Assembly: GCA_021604265.1 (NCBI GenBank)
Contig: BQIY01000120.1
Coordinates: 1 to 6,772 of the forward strand
Reading direction: 5' to 3'
Length of the DNA stretch: 6,772 nt
From: Nitrospirales bacterium
GTDB lineage: Bacteria > Nitrospirota > Nitrospiria > Nitrospirales > UBA8639
Positions within the stretch are counted from its first letter, which is position 1; every line of letters starts with the position of its first letter. The notes beneath the pieces were generated by a model. It was not told the origin of the DNA and ran no database searches. It was given only the letters and a program-made list of their open reading frames with translations. The translations under genes and the position numbers were made by a program. Below are positions 1 through 5,756 of the stretch, piece by piece.

Positions 1-338
1 GGGGGACATCCTTCGGATACAACAACCTGGTTGTGGATATGCGAGCCCTTCCCATCATGCAGCAATTTGGTTATCCCATAGTCTTTGATGCCACCCATAG
101 CGTGCAATTACCAGGAGGCGGCGGGACACATTCTTCGGGGCAGCGAGAATTTGTTGCACCTCTCGCGCGAGCAGCCGCGGCCGTCGGGTGCCATGGGTTT
201 TTCATGGAAGTCCACCCTGACCCAGACTCTGCCCCCTCAGATGGCCCCAACATGGTGCGCCTATCGGACTTGCGAGCATTACTGGTAGAATTACTCTTTA
301 TCTGTCATGCTGCAAGAAAGGGAGCCGCATCATCATAA
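1..338 (+). CDS. kdsA: 3-deoxy-8-phosphooctulonate synthase (KDO-8-P synthase), C-terminal part, 5' truncated by window
   Basis: This cytoplasmic enzyme condenses phosphoenolpyruvate with arabinose-5-phosphate to Kdo-8-phosphate, the precursor of the Kdo sugars that link lipid A to the LPS core. The frame is open from base 3, giving 111 visible residues of an enzyme usually about 270-285 long, so roughly the first 165 are missing. Seen directly: the family signature [10 protein letters not shown] (visible residues 29-38), then a SSGQREFV segment, and [17 protein letters not shown] (67-83). His32, Glu69 and Asp80 fall where the family's metal or active-site ligands lie on the C-terminal half of the TIM barrel. 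The GTG at 33 is an internal Val codon and not a start. pgsA follows 85 nt downstream on the same strand. The tail after about residue 95 is less conserved. Identification is secure. Metal dependence cannot be settled because the Cys/Asn position that decides it lies upstream. Confidence 0.96.
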   Translation, partial: GTSFGYNNLVVDMRALPIMQQFGYPIVFDATHSVQLPGGGGTHSSGQREFVAPLARAAAAVGCHGFFMEVHPDPDSAPSDGPNMVRLSDLRALLVELLFICHAARKGAASS

Positions 339-423
339 CGTCTGAGGCTTGCGCGATCTCACCGCTATCCCTTGGCTCCCCCAAGTTGATCATCGCTTGC
401 CCTTAGGGAGATGTGGTGGATTG

Positions 424-1041
424 ATGTCATCCTCAGAGGCCGTGAAGATTAAACACTCCGCTGGTCATTCTCAACCCAAAGAAGCCTATTTCAACTTACC
501 CAACTCTCTGACGCTTTCCCGCATACTGCTCATTCCTGTTTTTGTCTATTTATTTTCAGATCCAACAGAGGAACGGACTGTTGCAGCAGCCTTCGTATTT
601 GCCGTAGCGGCACTCACAGACCTCTTGGATGGGTATGTCGCACGGCGTCGCGGACAGATTACCAACTTAGGAAAATTGCTTGACCCTGTTGCCGATAAGC
701 TGCTTGTTGCAGCCGGCTTAGTCCTGCTGGTTCAATTTCAACGAGTCGGAGTATGGCTAGTCATTGCTATCATTGCCCGAGAAATTATTGTGACAGGCGC
801 ACGGGCTGTGGCAGCACGTGAAGGATTTATTGTCGCAGCCGATTCACTCGGAAAAGTTAAAGTTGTCTCTCAGATTTCTGGCATCATCGCTTTAATTCTT
901 CAAGATGTTATTGCGCTTCCGCTTGTATCCCTGCACGAATTGGGAACCTGGTTGCTCTGGGCTGCCTTATTTTTTGCTGTCGTATCTGGCGCAAAATATA
1001 TTGTCGAAGTCCTACGAAAGGTCGGACCGCAATATCTGTGA
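424..1041 (+). CDS. pgsA: CDP-diacylglycerol--glycerol-3-phosphate 3-phosphatidyltransferase
   Basis: This integral inner-membrane enzyme transfers the phosphatidyl group from CDP-diacylglycerol to glycerol-3-phosphate, giving phosphatidylglycerol phosphate, the committed step to phosphatidylglycerol and cardiolipin. The product is 205 aa. The full CDP-alcohol phosphotransferase signature D(x)2DG(x)2AR(x)8G(x)3D(x)3D is present at residues 66-91 (Asp66, Asp69, Gly70, Ala73, Arg74, Gly83, Asp87, Asp91). The typical N-terminal NLPNSLTLSRILLIP precedes the first membrane helix, and further hydrophobic stretches follow (about 94-104, 109-118, 150-165 and 174-190). The frame stays open up to a TTG at 349, but those 25 extra residues look nothing like the family and contain many Pro/Arg. 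ATG 424 gives the usual length. Its upstream GGTGGA (415-420) is rather close and AGGGAG (405-410) rather far, so TTG 421 is a fallback start. plsY follows after 47 nt, which suggests a phospholipid operon. Confidence 0.94.
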   Translation: MSSSEAVKIKHSAGHSQPKEAYFNLPNSLTLSRILLIPVFVYLFSDPTEERTVAAAFVFAVAALTDLLDGYVARRRGQITNLGKLLDPVADKLLVAAGLVLLVQFQRVGVWLVIAIIAREIIVTGARAVAAREGFIVAADSLGKVKVVSQISGIIALILQDVIALPLVSLHELGTWLLWAALFFAVVSGAKYIVEVLRKVGPQYL

Positions 1042-1074
1042 AGAGTAAAATATAATAAGGCAGCGCCTAAATAT

Positions 1075-1089
1075 ATGAGTTGCAATTGA
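1075..1089 (+). other. Four-codon mini-ORF overlapping the plsY start
   Basis: ATG AGT TGC AAT TGA encodes the tetrapeptide MSCN. Its stop codon shares its last A with the plsY ATG at 1089 (TGATG overlap), an arrangement typical of translational coupling. It has no convincing ribosome binding site of its own: the nearest AAGG is at 1057-1060, 14 nt upstream. It may therefore be a chance arrangement in an A/T-rich gap. Confidence 0.2.
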
Positions 1090-1700
1090 TGGACTTAGAT
1101 TGGTTACAGCTTGCCGTAAGTCTGACTGGCGCCTACGTTATTGGCTCAATACCGTTCGGTCTTGTGGCCTCGAAGCTATGCCGGACACCAGATCCGCGTA
1201 CTACTGGAAGCGGCAATATTGGATCCACAAATGTCTTACGAGTATCAGGTAAAAAAGCTGGAATGATCACTCTGATCGGTGACGCCGGAAAGGGGTTTCT
1301 TGTTGCCTGGCTTGCCCAGCGATATCTTCAAGCAGAGCTTGCAATTTTACTTATTGCCGCTAGCGTCGTTCTTGGTCATATTTTTTCTGTTTTCCTTAAA
1401 TTTCAAGGAGGGAAAGGCGTAGCCACAGCCTTGGCGGCAATCGGCGGTCTTCACCTTGCCCTTGGCTTGACGATGACCGCAGTCTGGCTGCTTGCAGTCT
1501 GGGGATTCAGGTATTCCTCAGGAGGCGCCATTACGGCATTCCTGACGCTTCCGCTCTTCACATACTTTGTCTTCTCTCAATCATTGTCATTCGTTACTTT
1601 TTCTATTGGAATCAGCTTTCTTGTAATCTTTCGACATAAAGACAATATCAGCCGGTTACTATCGGGAACTGAAGGCAAGCTCAGCACCCACTCTAGTTGA
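1089..1700 (+). CDS. plsY: Glycerol-3-phosphate acyltransferase PlsY (acyl-phosphate dependent)
   Basis: This multi-pass inner-membrane enzyme acylates sn-glycerol-3-phosphate at position 1 using acyl-phosphate made by PlsX, the first step of phosphatidic acid synthesis. From ATG 1089 it is 203 aa, the normal family length. All hallmark motifs are visible: SIPFGLVASKL near the N-terminus, GSGNIGSTN (40-48), GDAGKG (64-69), the GH plus GGKGVAT glycine-rich loop (96-113), and RHKDNISRL (182-190) followed by a conserved Glu195. Hydrophobic segments alternate with these cytoplasm-side loops, as expected for a membrane protein. The frame also has TTG codons at 1080 and 1086. ATG 1089 is preferred for codon type, although the Shine-Dalgarno is poor for all three (only GAG at 1077-1079). 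Sitting 47 nt behind pgsA, it probably shares that transcript. PlsX is not in the window. Confidence 0.95.
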   Translation: MDLDWLQLAVSLTGAYVIGSIPFGLVASKLCRTPDPRTTGSGNIGSTNVLRVSGKKAGMITLIGDAGKGFLVAWLAQRYLQAELAILLIAASVVLGHIFSVFLKFQGGKGVATALAAIGGLHLALGLTMTAVWLLAVWGFRYSSGGAITAFLTLPLFTYFVFSQSLSFVTFSIGISFLVIFRHKDNISRLLSGTEGKLSTHSS

Positions 1701-1742
1701 CATAATATTACTTATCAGACGTTACGGAAATAGAAAATATTT

Positions 1743-1747
1743 AAGGA
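1743..1747 (+). promoter_or_regulatory. Ribosome binding site of the htrA-type gene
   Basis: AAGGA lies 5 nt before ATG 1753. It favours this ATG over the in-frame ATG three codons later (1762), and keeps two basic residues (Arg2, Lys5) in front of the hydrophobic core of the signal peptide. Confidence 0.7.
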
Positions 1748-1752
1748 TTATT

Positions 1753-3135
1753 ATGAGATTCATGAAAAATAGACCTACATTCATGATTTTTTCATGCCTA
1801 TTCGCCTTACTGGCCCCAAGCTTCGCATTCGGCAACGAGCATCCAAGCGAATCCGAAATACGAGGGTTGCAAGTTCTGGAAGATATCCAGAATTCGATCG
1901 CTGCGCTAGCTGAACGCGTGACACCAACTGTCGTCAACATTTCCCCAGTGCGCAAGATAGGCATGTCACGCGGTCTCTCAACCCCGCGTGTGTCTGGAAC
2001 AGGATCAGGCGTCATTATTAGCGACGATGGATTTATTGTCACCAACAATCATGTACTTGGAGACGATTCATCGGAAGCCGAAGTCCGATTGTCTGATAAA
2101 ACTAAAGTGTTTGCTCAAGTAATTGGGCGAGATAAGGATACCGACATTGCGCTTCTGAAGGTGAACGTTGAACGAAAACTGGTGAATGCCGTATTTGGAA
2201 ATTCATCAAGATTGAAGGTTGGCCAATGGGTCTTAGCTGTCGGAAACCCTCTAGGATTAGACCGGACCGTGACACTTGGCGTCATTAGCGGCATTGGCCG
2301 CGAACGGCTCAATCTTTCAAAATATGAAAATTTCCTTCAAACGGACGCCGCGATTAATCCAGGAAATTCAGGCGGCCCGCTGTTTAACTTACGAGGGGAA
2401 GTCATCGGCATTAATACCGCCATCATTCACATGGCGCAAGGTATTGGATTTTCTATTCCTTCAGATATGGTAGCACGCATCGTTAAACAATTACAGACAC
2501 ATGGGCGTGTCGTCCGTGGATGGCTTGGTGTGGGAATTCAGCCTATGACCGCCGAACTGGCTAAAAAGTTTCACGCCACCAAAGGTCAGGGCGTGCTCGT
2601 GAATGAAGTGTTTACAGATGAGCCTGCGCATCGTGCGGGCATTCTTCCCGGCGATATTATTACCAAAATTGGCGGGACTCCTGTGAACACGCCTAACCAA
2701 TTATCCCGCCTAGTGGCACAAGTGGGCCCTGGCGAAACAGCAACGGTGGACCTCATTCGTGACGGCAAGCCAACCGCACTTGTCGTGGCCATGGGAGAAC
2801 GCGAGAAAAAACCCGTGACGGCCTCATTGCCTCTACAAAAAACCGATGTGACCCTTGGCATCGATGTCCAAGCGTTAACTGCAGCACTAGCGGAAAAATT
2901 TGAATTACAGGAAGAGGCTGGGATTCTCGTTTCGCGAGTCGAACCAGGAAGCTTAGCTCACTCCGAAGGTTTACAGGAAGGAGACCTTATTTCTGAAGTA
3001 AACCGAAAACCTGTACGATCAGTTCGTCAATTTTCAGAGTCTCTTGAACACGTCACGCCCGGTGAAACCATTTTATTGCGGGTTCTTCGAAAGGAACGAG
3101 CGTTTTTTGTTGTGTTAAAAACGCTTCAAAGATAA
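1753..3135 (+). CDS. htrA: Do-family (HtrA/DegP/DegQ/MucD-type) periplasmic serine endoprotease
   Basis: This secreted protease-chaperone degrades or refolds misfolded envelope proteins. The 460-aa product starts with a Sec-type signal peptide (basic residues, hydrophobic core about 9-22, probable cleavage after AFG near residue 27). The trypsin-like domain spans about 45-245 with catalytic His100 (in VTNNH), Asp131 (in DTDIALLK) and Ser206 (in NPGNSGGPL). PDZ1 runs about 256-350, with a carboxylate-binding WLGVGIQ start and the typical AGILPGDII. PDZ2 runs about 365-457, with EGLQEGDLI. The two-PDZ layout and length fit DegP/DegQ/MucD and not single-PDZ DegS. The LA-loop region before the His strand is only about 16 residues and lacks the cysteines and Gln-rich stretch of E. 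coli DegP. It lies 52 nt after plsY on the same strand and faces the EF-G-like gene, whose 3' end is 28 nt away. The exact subfamily cannot be fixed by eye, so htrA is used generically. Confidence 0.95.
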   Translation: MRFMKNRPTFMIFSCLFALLAPSFAFGNEHPSESEIRGLQVLEDIQNSIAALAERVTPTVVNISPVRKIGMSRGLSTPRVSGTGSGVIISDDGFIVTNNHVLGDDSSEAEVRLSDKTKVFAQVIGRDKDTDIALLKVNVERKLVNAVFGNSSRLKVGQWVLAVGNPLGLDRTVTLGVISGIGRERLNLSKYENFLQTDAAINPGNSGGPLFNLRGEVIGINTAIIHMAQGIGFSIPSDMVARIVKQLQTHGRVVRGWLGVGIQPMTAELAKKFHATKGQGVLVNEVFTDEPAHRAGILPGDIITKIGGTPVNTPNQLSRLVAQVGPGETATVDLIRDGKPTALVVAMGEREKKPVTASLPLQKTDVTLGIDVQALTAALAEKFELQEEAGILVSRVEPGSLAHSEGLQEGDLISEVNRKPVRSVRQFSESLEHVTPGETILLRVLRKERAFFVVLKTLQR

Positions 3136-3146
3136 TAGACCGTATC

Positions 3147-3172
3147 CCCTCCTACGATCTTAGCTAGGACGG
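3147..3172. terminator. Weak hairpin between convergent genes, possible bidirectional terminator
   Basis: CCCTCCTA (3147-3154) pairs with TAGGACGG (3165-3172) with one C:C mismatch and a 10-nt loop. It lies 11 nt after the htrA stop and includes the stop codon of the convergent EF-G-like gene. No T-tract follows on either strand, so it is not a textbook intrinsic terminator. The call rests mainly on its position. Confidence 0.3.
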
Positions 3173-5260
3173 AACAGCTGCCATCTCTTTTTTATGCTCA
3201 CCGACAATCTTCAATGTGTGCTCTCTCGGCACTTCCTCATATCCAAAAAACTCCATAATATAACTACCTTTTCCCGCTGTCATCGACGTTAAGACCGACG
3301 CATACTGGAGAATTTCGGCAAGAGGGACTAAGGCATTGACGATTTGATGATGTCCTTTCGTTGCCATCCCTTGAATCCGCCCCCGTCTTCCGTTCAAATC
3401 TCCGATGATAGTACCCACCATATCGTCTGGAACGTTCACTTCGATGCTCATGATTGGCTCTAACAGCATCGGCTGCGCCAATTCCATCGCTTTTTTAAAT
3501 CCCATAGATGCCGCTACTTTAAATGCCATTTCTGATGAATCAACCGGATGGTGTGAACCATCATAGACAGTGACTCGAATATCCACCACGGGAAACTCGG
3601 CCACAGTCCCCTGCTTCATCGCCTCAAGAATGCCCTTTTCAACTGCGGGAATAAAATTCCTCGGGATGGCTCCCCCAACGATTTTATTGTGAAATTCAAA
3701 TCCTGATCCATGCGGAAGTGGGTCAAGCTGAAGCCAGCAATCGCCATATTGGCCATGCCCCCCAGTTTGTTTTTTATACTTCCCTTGCGCTTGAGCCGTT
3801 CGTTGAATGGTTTCCTTATAAGGAATTTTGGGTGTATGGAGATTCACCTCAACGCCATACTTTCGCTTCAACTTCTCGAGGGTTACGTCGATATGAGTCT
3901 GTCCCACGCCGCTGATCAACATTTCTTTGGTCTCTTCATTTCGGAGAAACTCCAATGATGGATCTTCTTCAACAAGTTTGTGCAGTCCGACACTGACTTT
4001 ATCAATATCATGTTTACTCTTGGGTTCAAGGGCAAATGACATCACCGGTCGCGTCAGTTGAAGTAATGCAAACTGAATCTGATGCTTCTCTTCACATACG
4101 GTATCCCCGGTCTGGGTGTCTTTGAGCTTTCCAATAGCCGCAATGTCTCCAGCCGCAATCTGTTGTGTCTGGGAAAATTTCTTCCCTAACGACAAAAAGA
4201 GATGCCCGCCCTTTTCCTTTGTGCCTTGCGTCGCATTGAAAAATCCAGAGTCGGCGTGCAAGGCACCGGAATGAACTCGGACATATGTGAGTCGTCCCAT
4301 AAACGGATCAATCGTGGTCTTAAAAGCTATACCGGAAAATGGTTCCGATGCATGCCCCTCGCGAATCAGCATTTCACCGGTCAGTGGATCTTTCCCGCTG
4401 ATTGGGTGTGTGTGCGACCAATCATCTGGTGATGGTAAATAGGCATGAATCGCATCTAACAGTAACGACGTTCCGATATTATGAAAGGCAGAACCACATA
4501 AAACCGGAATCATGGTTCCTTCTAATGTACCCAACGTTAATCCCTCAACAATTTCTTCTTCTGTTAAACAGCCATCCGCCAAATATTTCTCAACCAACTG
4601 ATCATTGGTCTCAGCGACTTTTTCAATCAATTGCCGTCGTGCTTCATCGACTTGAGGGATATCACTTGCAGAAATTTCTAGATGGTGAGTTTGGGGTGAT
4701 CCCGGATTTGACAAAATCGCCACCCGTTCGATCAGATGAATGACTCCTGACTGCGTTATATCGCCACCCGACGGTAACGTCAGAGGAACTCCATTGATTT
4801 CGAGGACTTGGCAGCAGCCTTGAAGGGCAGCAGAGAAGTCTGCTCGTTCTTTATCCAGGCCATTGATAAAGAGCAGGCAAGGCACTCCTCTCTCGCGGAC
4901 ATGATCCCAGATTTTTTCCAATTCACTTTTGACGCCATCTTCGGCATCAATCACCAGCACGACACTATCCACGGCTCCGAGACATGACCGTACGTCACCT
5001 AAAAAATCAAGAGACCCCGGTGTGTCGATCACATTCATCCGTGTGCCTTTCCATTCAAACTGGAGGAGCGAAGAACTGACTGAATGATGACGATGAACTT
5101 CTTCAAGTTCAAAATCCGAAACCGTATTCCCCTTCTCTGTGGTTCCCATTGAATCAATCGCCTTGGCCGTATAGGCGAGCGCTTCACTCAATATCGTTTT
5201 GCCTGAACCTGGTGCGGAGATGAGGGCAACATTGCGGATGGGCTGGCGAGCATTGTTCAT
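3164..5260 (-). CDS. EF-G-like translational GTPase (divergent elongation factor G paralogue)
   Basis: The 698-aa protein has the whole EF-G architecture. The G domain has P-loop APGSGKT (16-22), DTPGSLDF (79-86), NGLD (133-136) and GSAF (256-259). Domain II (about 300-390) and domain III with VGQTHIDVTLEKLKRKYGVEV follow. Domain IV carries GGHGQYG (500-506) and the tip loop DGSHHPVDSSEMAF (567-580). Domain V includes NGRRGRIQGM (623-632). The sequence resembles the EF-G-like branch with GNTVSDF and WDHVRERG-type segments more than canonical fusA. Differences from canonical EF-G: Ser for the catalytic His of DTPGH, Gly for Lys in NKxD, and HHSV where RGITI is expected. The frame is open to 5317, but promoter elements overlap that extension and AGGAGG sits 7 nt before ATG 5260 (4 nt before ATG 5263), so the start is one of these. 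It stands alone, with no ribosomal-protein genes nearby. Whether it is a translocase, a recycling factor or something else cannot be read from sequence. Confidence 0.9.
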   Translation of the reverse strand: MNNARQPIRNVALISAPGSGKTILSEALAYTAKAIDSMGTTEKGNTVSDFELEEVHRHHSVSSSLLQFEWKGTRMNVIDTPGSLDFLGDVRSCLGAVDSVVLVIDAEDGVKSELEKIWDHVRERGVPCLLFINGLDKERADFSAALQGCCQVLEINGVPLTLPSGGDITQSGVIHLIERVAILSNPGSPQTHHLEISASDIPQVDEARRQLIEKVAETNDQLVEKYLADGCLTEEEIVEGLTLGTLEGTMIPVLCGSAFHNIGTSLLLDAIHAYLPSPDDWSHTHPISGKDPLTGEMLIREGHASEPFSGIAFKTTIDPFMGRLTYVRVHSGALHADSGFFNATQGTKEKGGHLFLSLGKKFSQTQQIAAGDIAAIGKLKDTQTGDTVCEEKHQIQFALLQLTRPVMSFALEPKSKHDIDKVSVGLHKLVEEDPSLEFLRNEETKEMLISGVGQTHIDVTLEKLKRKYGVEVNLHTPKIPYKETIQRTAQAQGKYKKQTGGHGQYGDCWLQLDPLPHGSGFEFHNKIVGGAIPRNFIPAVEKGILEAMKQGTVAEFPVVDIRVTVYDGSHHPVDSSEMAFKVAASMGFKKAMELAQPMLLEPIMSIEVNVPDDMVGTIIGDLNGRRGRIQGMATKGHHQIVNALVPLAEILQYASVLTSMTAGKGSYIMEFFGYEEVPREHTLKIVGEHKKEMAAVPS

Positions 5261-5267
5261 CATGAAT

Positions 5268-5273
5268 CCTCCT
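5268..5273 (-). promoter_or_regulatory. Shine-Dalgarno deciding the start of the EF-G-like gene
   Basis: The minus strand reads AGGAGG here, a perfect anti-16S match. Spacing is 7 nt to ATG 5260 and 4 nt to ATG 5263, so the second of the tandem ATGs is better placed. This rules against the longer frame beginning at 5317. Confidence 0.85.
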
Positions 5274-5288
5274 GATGAAGTTTTTCGA

Positions 5289-5317
5289 ATTCTAGGGATC
5301 TGCCGACAACGAGTCAA
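5289..5317 (-). promoter_or_regulatory. Sigma70-type promoter of the EF-G-like gene
   Basis: On the minus strand a -35 box TTGACT (5312-5317, 5/6 matches) is followed by a 17-nt spacer and a -10 box TAGAAT (5289-5294, 5/6 matches). Transcription would start near 5282, leaving a leader of about 20 nt that holds the AGGAGG. A second exact TTGACA lies further upstream on the same strand (5337-5342) but has no good -10 at the right distance. Confidence 0.7.
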
Positions 5318-5372
5318 TGGATGACGGAGAGAAAGATGTCAAATACCACCACGCGTCCGACTTCACGTTGTC

Positions 5373-5390
5373 ATGATCTCGACAGATCAT
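5373..5390. repeat. Inverted repeat, 7-bp arms, 4-nt loop
   Basis: ATGATCT and AGATCAT are perfect complements around CGAC. It lies about 90 nt upstream of the predicted start of EF-G-like transcription. It could be a protein-binding dyad or a small hairpin; there is no T-tract on either side. Confidence 0.5.
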
Positions 5391-5438
5391 CAGGGCCGCA
5401 CAGCACATACACCAGGAAGAAACATGATGATGGGTAAT

Positions 5439-5454
5439 TTATTCCTAGGAATAA
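5439..5454. repeat. Perfect 16-bp palindrome
   Basis: TTATTCCTAGGAATAA reads identically on both strands with no spacer, the form expected of an operator for a dimeric DNA-binding protein. No regulator gene is present in the window to pair with it. Confidence 0.55.
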
Positions 5455-5463
5455 TAGGGTATT

Positions 5464-5477
5464 TGGAGAAGTCTCCA
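5464..5477. repeat. Inverted repeat, 6-bp arms, 2-bp centre
   Basis: TGGAGA and TCTCCA flank AG. The two-base centre is too small for a stable RNA hairpin, so if functional it would act as DNA. It begins 10 bp after the 16-bp palindrome. Confidence 0.45.
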
Positions 5478-5586
5478 CGCGAATGTTCAAAGATTTCCTG
5501 TTGGCACAGAGGTTGCTGGATAGGCTCGTTGTGATGCGAAATTTCTTAGCATTCGTTACTGACTCATACATGTTGAAACCGTGAGC

Positions 5587-5600
5587 AAGTTACAAGTTAC
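5587..5600. repeat. Tandem heptamer AAGTTAC x2
   Basis: Two contiguous AAGTTAC copies are followed by a looser third unit, GAGTTCAC (5601-5608). The flanking GTGAGC (5581) and GTTCAC (5603-5608) also form an imperfect inverted pair. Confidence 0.4.
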
Positions 5601-5661
5601 GAGTTCACAATAAACGTTCCTTCCCCCTCCTCTTAATATTTCATACCTCCTCTAACTTATT

Positions 5662-5677
5662 GGCAGATCGCTCTGCC
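5662..5677. repeat. Inverted repeat, 6-bp GC-rich arms, TCGC loop
   Basis: GGCAGA (5662-5667) and TCTGCC (5672-5677) pair perfectly around a 4-nt loop. It lies about 80 nt before the start of the rightward gene, so it may be a hairpin in its leader or an operator close to its promoter. Confidence 0.45.
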
Positions 5678-5745
5678 CTGTGGACTGTCTTTGCCTGAAA
5701 AGCAAGTATAAATATTTAGGTAAAAATTAAACAACCATTCACAAT

Positions 5746-5751
5746 GAGGTG
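5746..5751 (+). promoter_or_regulatory. Ribosome binding site of the PilZ/LuxD-like gene
   Basis: GAGGTG lies 5 nt before ATG 5757. It supports this start over the in-frame ATG at 5805, which would remove 16 residues that are low in recognisable structure. Confidence 0.65.
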
Positions 5752-5756
5752 CTGAA

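Larger units (their letters stand above)
5318..5756. other. Divergent intergenic region, non-coding, rich in short dyads
   Basis: These 439 nt separate the leftward EF-G-like gene from the rightward PilZ/LuxD-like gene. Open frames here (for example a 66-codon minus frame, 5371-5571) show no recognisable protein and no suitable ribosome binding site. The stretch holds at least five inverted repeats (near 5373, 5439, 5464, 5534 and 5662). It also holds a tandem AAGTTAC pair (5587-5600) and an octamer CCTCCTCT repeated at a 20-bp interval (5626-5633 and 5646-5653). For the rightward gene I see only a -10-like TATAAA (5707-5712) without a well-spaced -35. Signals on the minus strand nearest the EF-G-like gene are listed separately. 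Confidence 0.6.

Noticed and set aside
349..423. Upstream extension of pgsA from TTG 349 (25 extra residues)
   Set aside because: The residues are unlike any PgsA N-terminus, the start would be a TTG with no good ribosome binding site, and ATG 424 gives the normal family length.
1697..1702. Exact TTGACA at the plsY stop codon as a -35 box for htrA
   Set aside because: At 16-18 nt spacing the sequence (ACGTTA to GTTACG) has no acceptable -10 box. It is not enough to call a separate htrA promoter.
1786..1797. Cys15 in the HtrA signal peptide as a lipobox cysteine
   Set aside because: The preceding residues (IFS) fit the lipobox poorly, and the hydrophobic core continues after the Cys, so cleavage there is implausible.
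4402..4743. 113-codon plus-strand frame opposite the EF-G-like gene
   Set aside because: It lies wholly inside a well-conserved gene on the other strand and has no recognisable protein features; a shadow frame.
4853..4864. NGLD as a sign that the EF-G-like gene is a pseudogene
   Set aside because: The frame is intact over about 700 codons with all five domains and conserved domain IV and V motifs, so a decayed gene is unlikely.
5371..5571. 66-codon minus-strand open frame in the divergent intergenic region
   Set aside because: No recognisable domain, no suitable ribosome binding site, and it runs through the dyads. Probably a chance frame.
5661..5677. Sigma54-like promoter TTGGCA...TCTGCC
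   Set aside because: The GG and GC doublets are 13 nt apart, not the strict 12, and the TTGC element is replaced by CTGC. The inverted repeat explains the sequence better.
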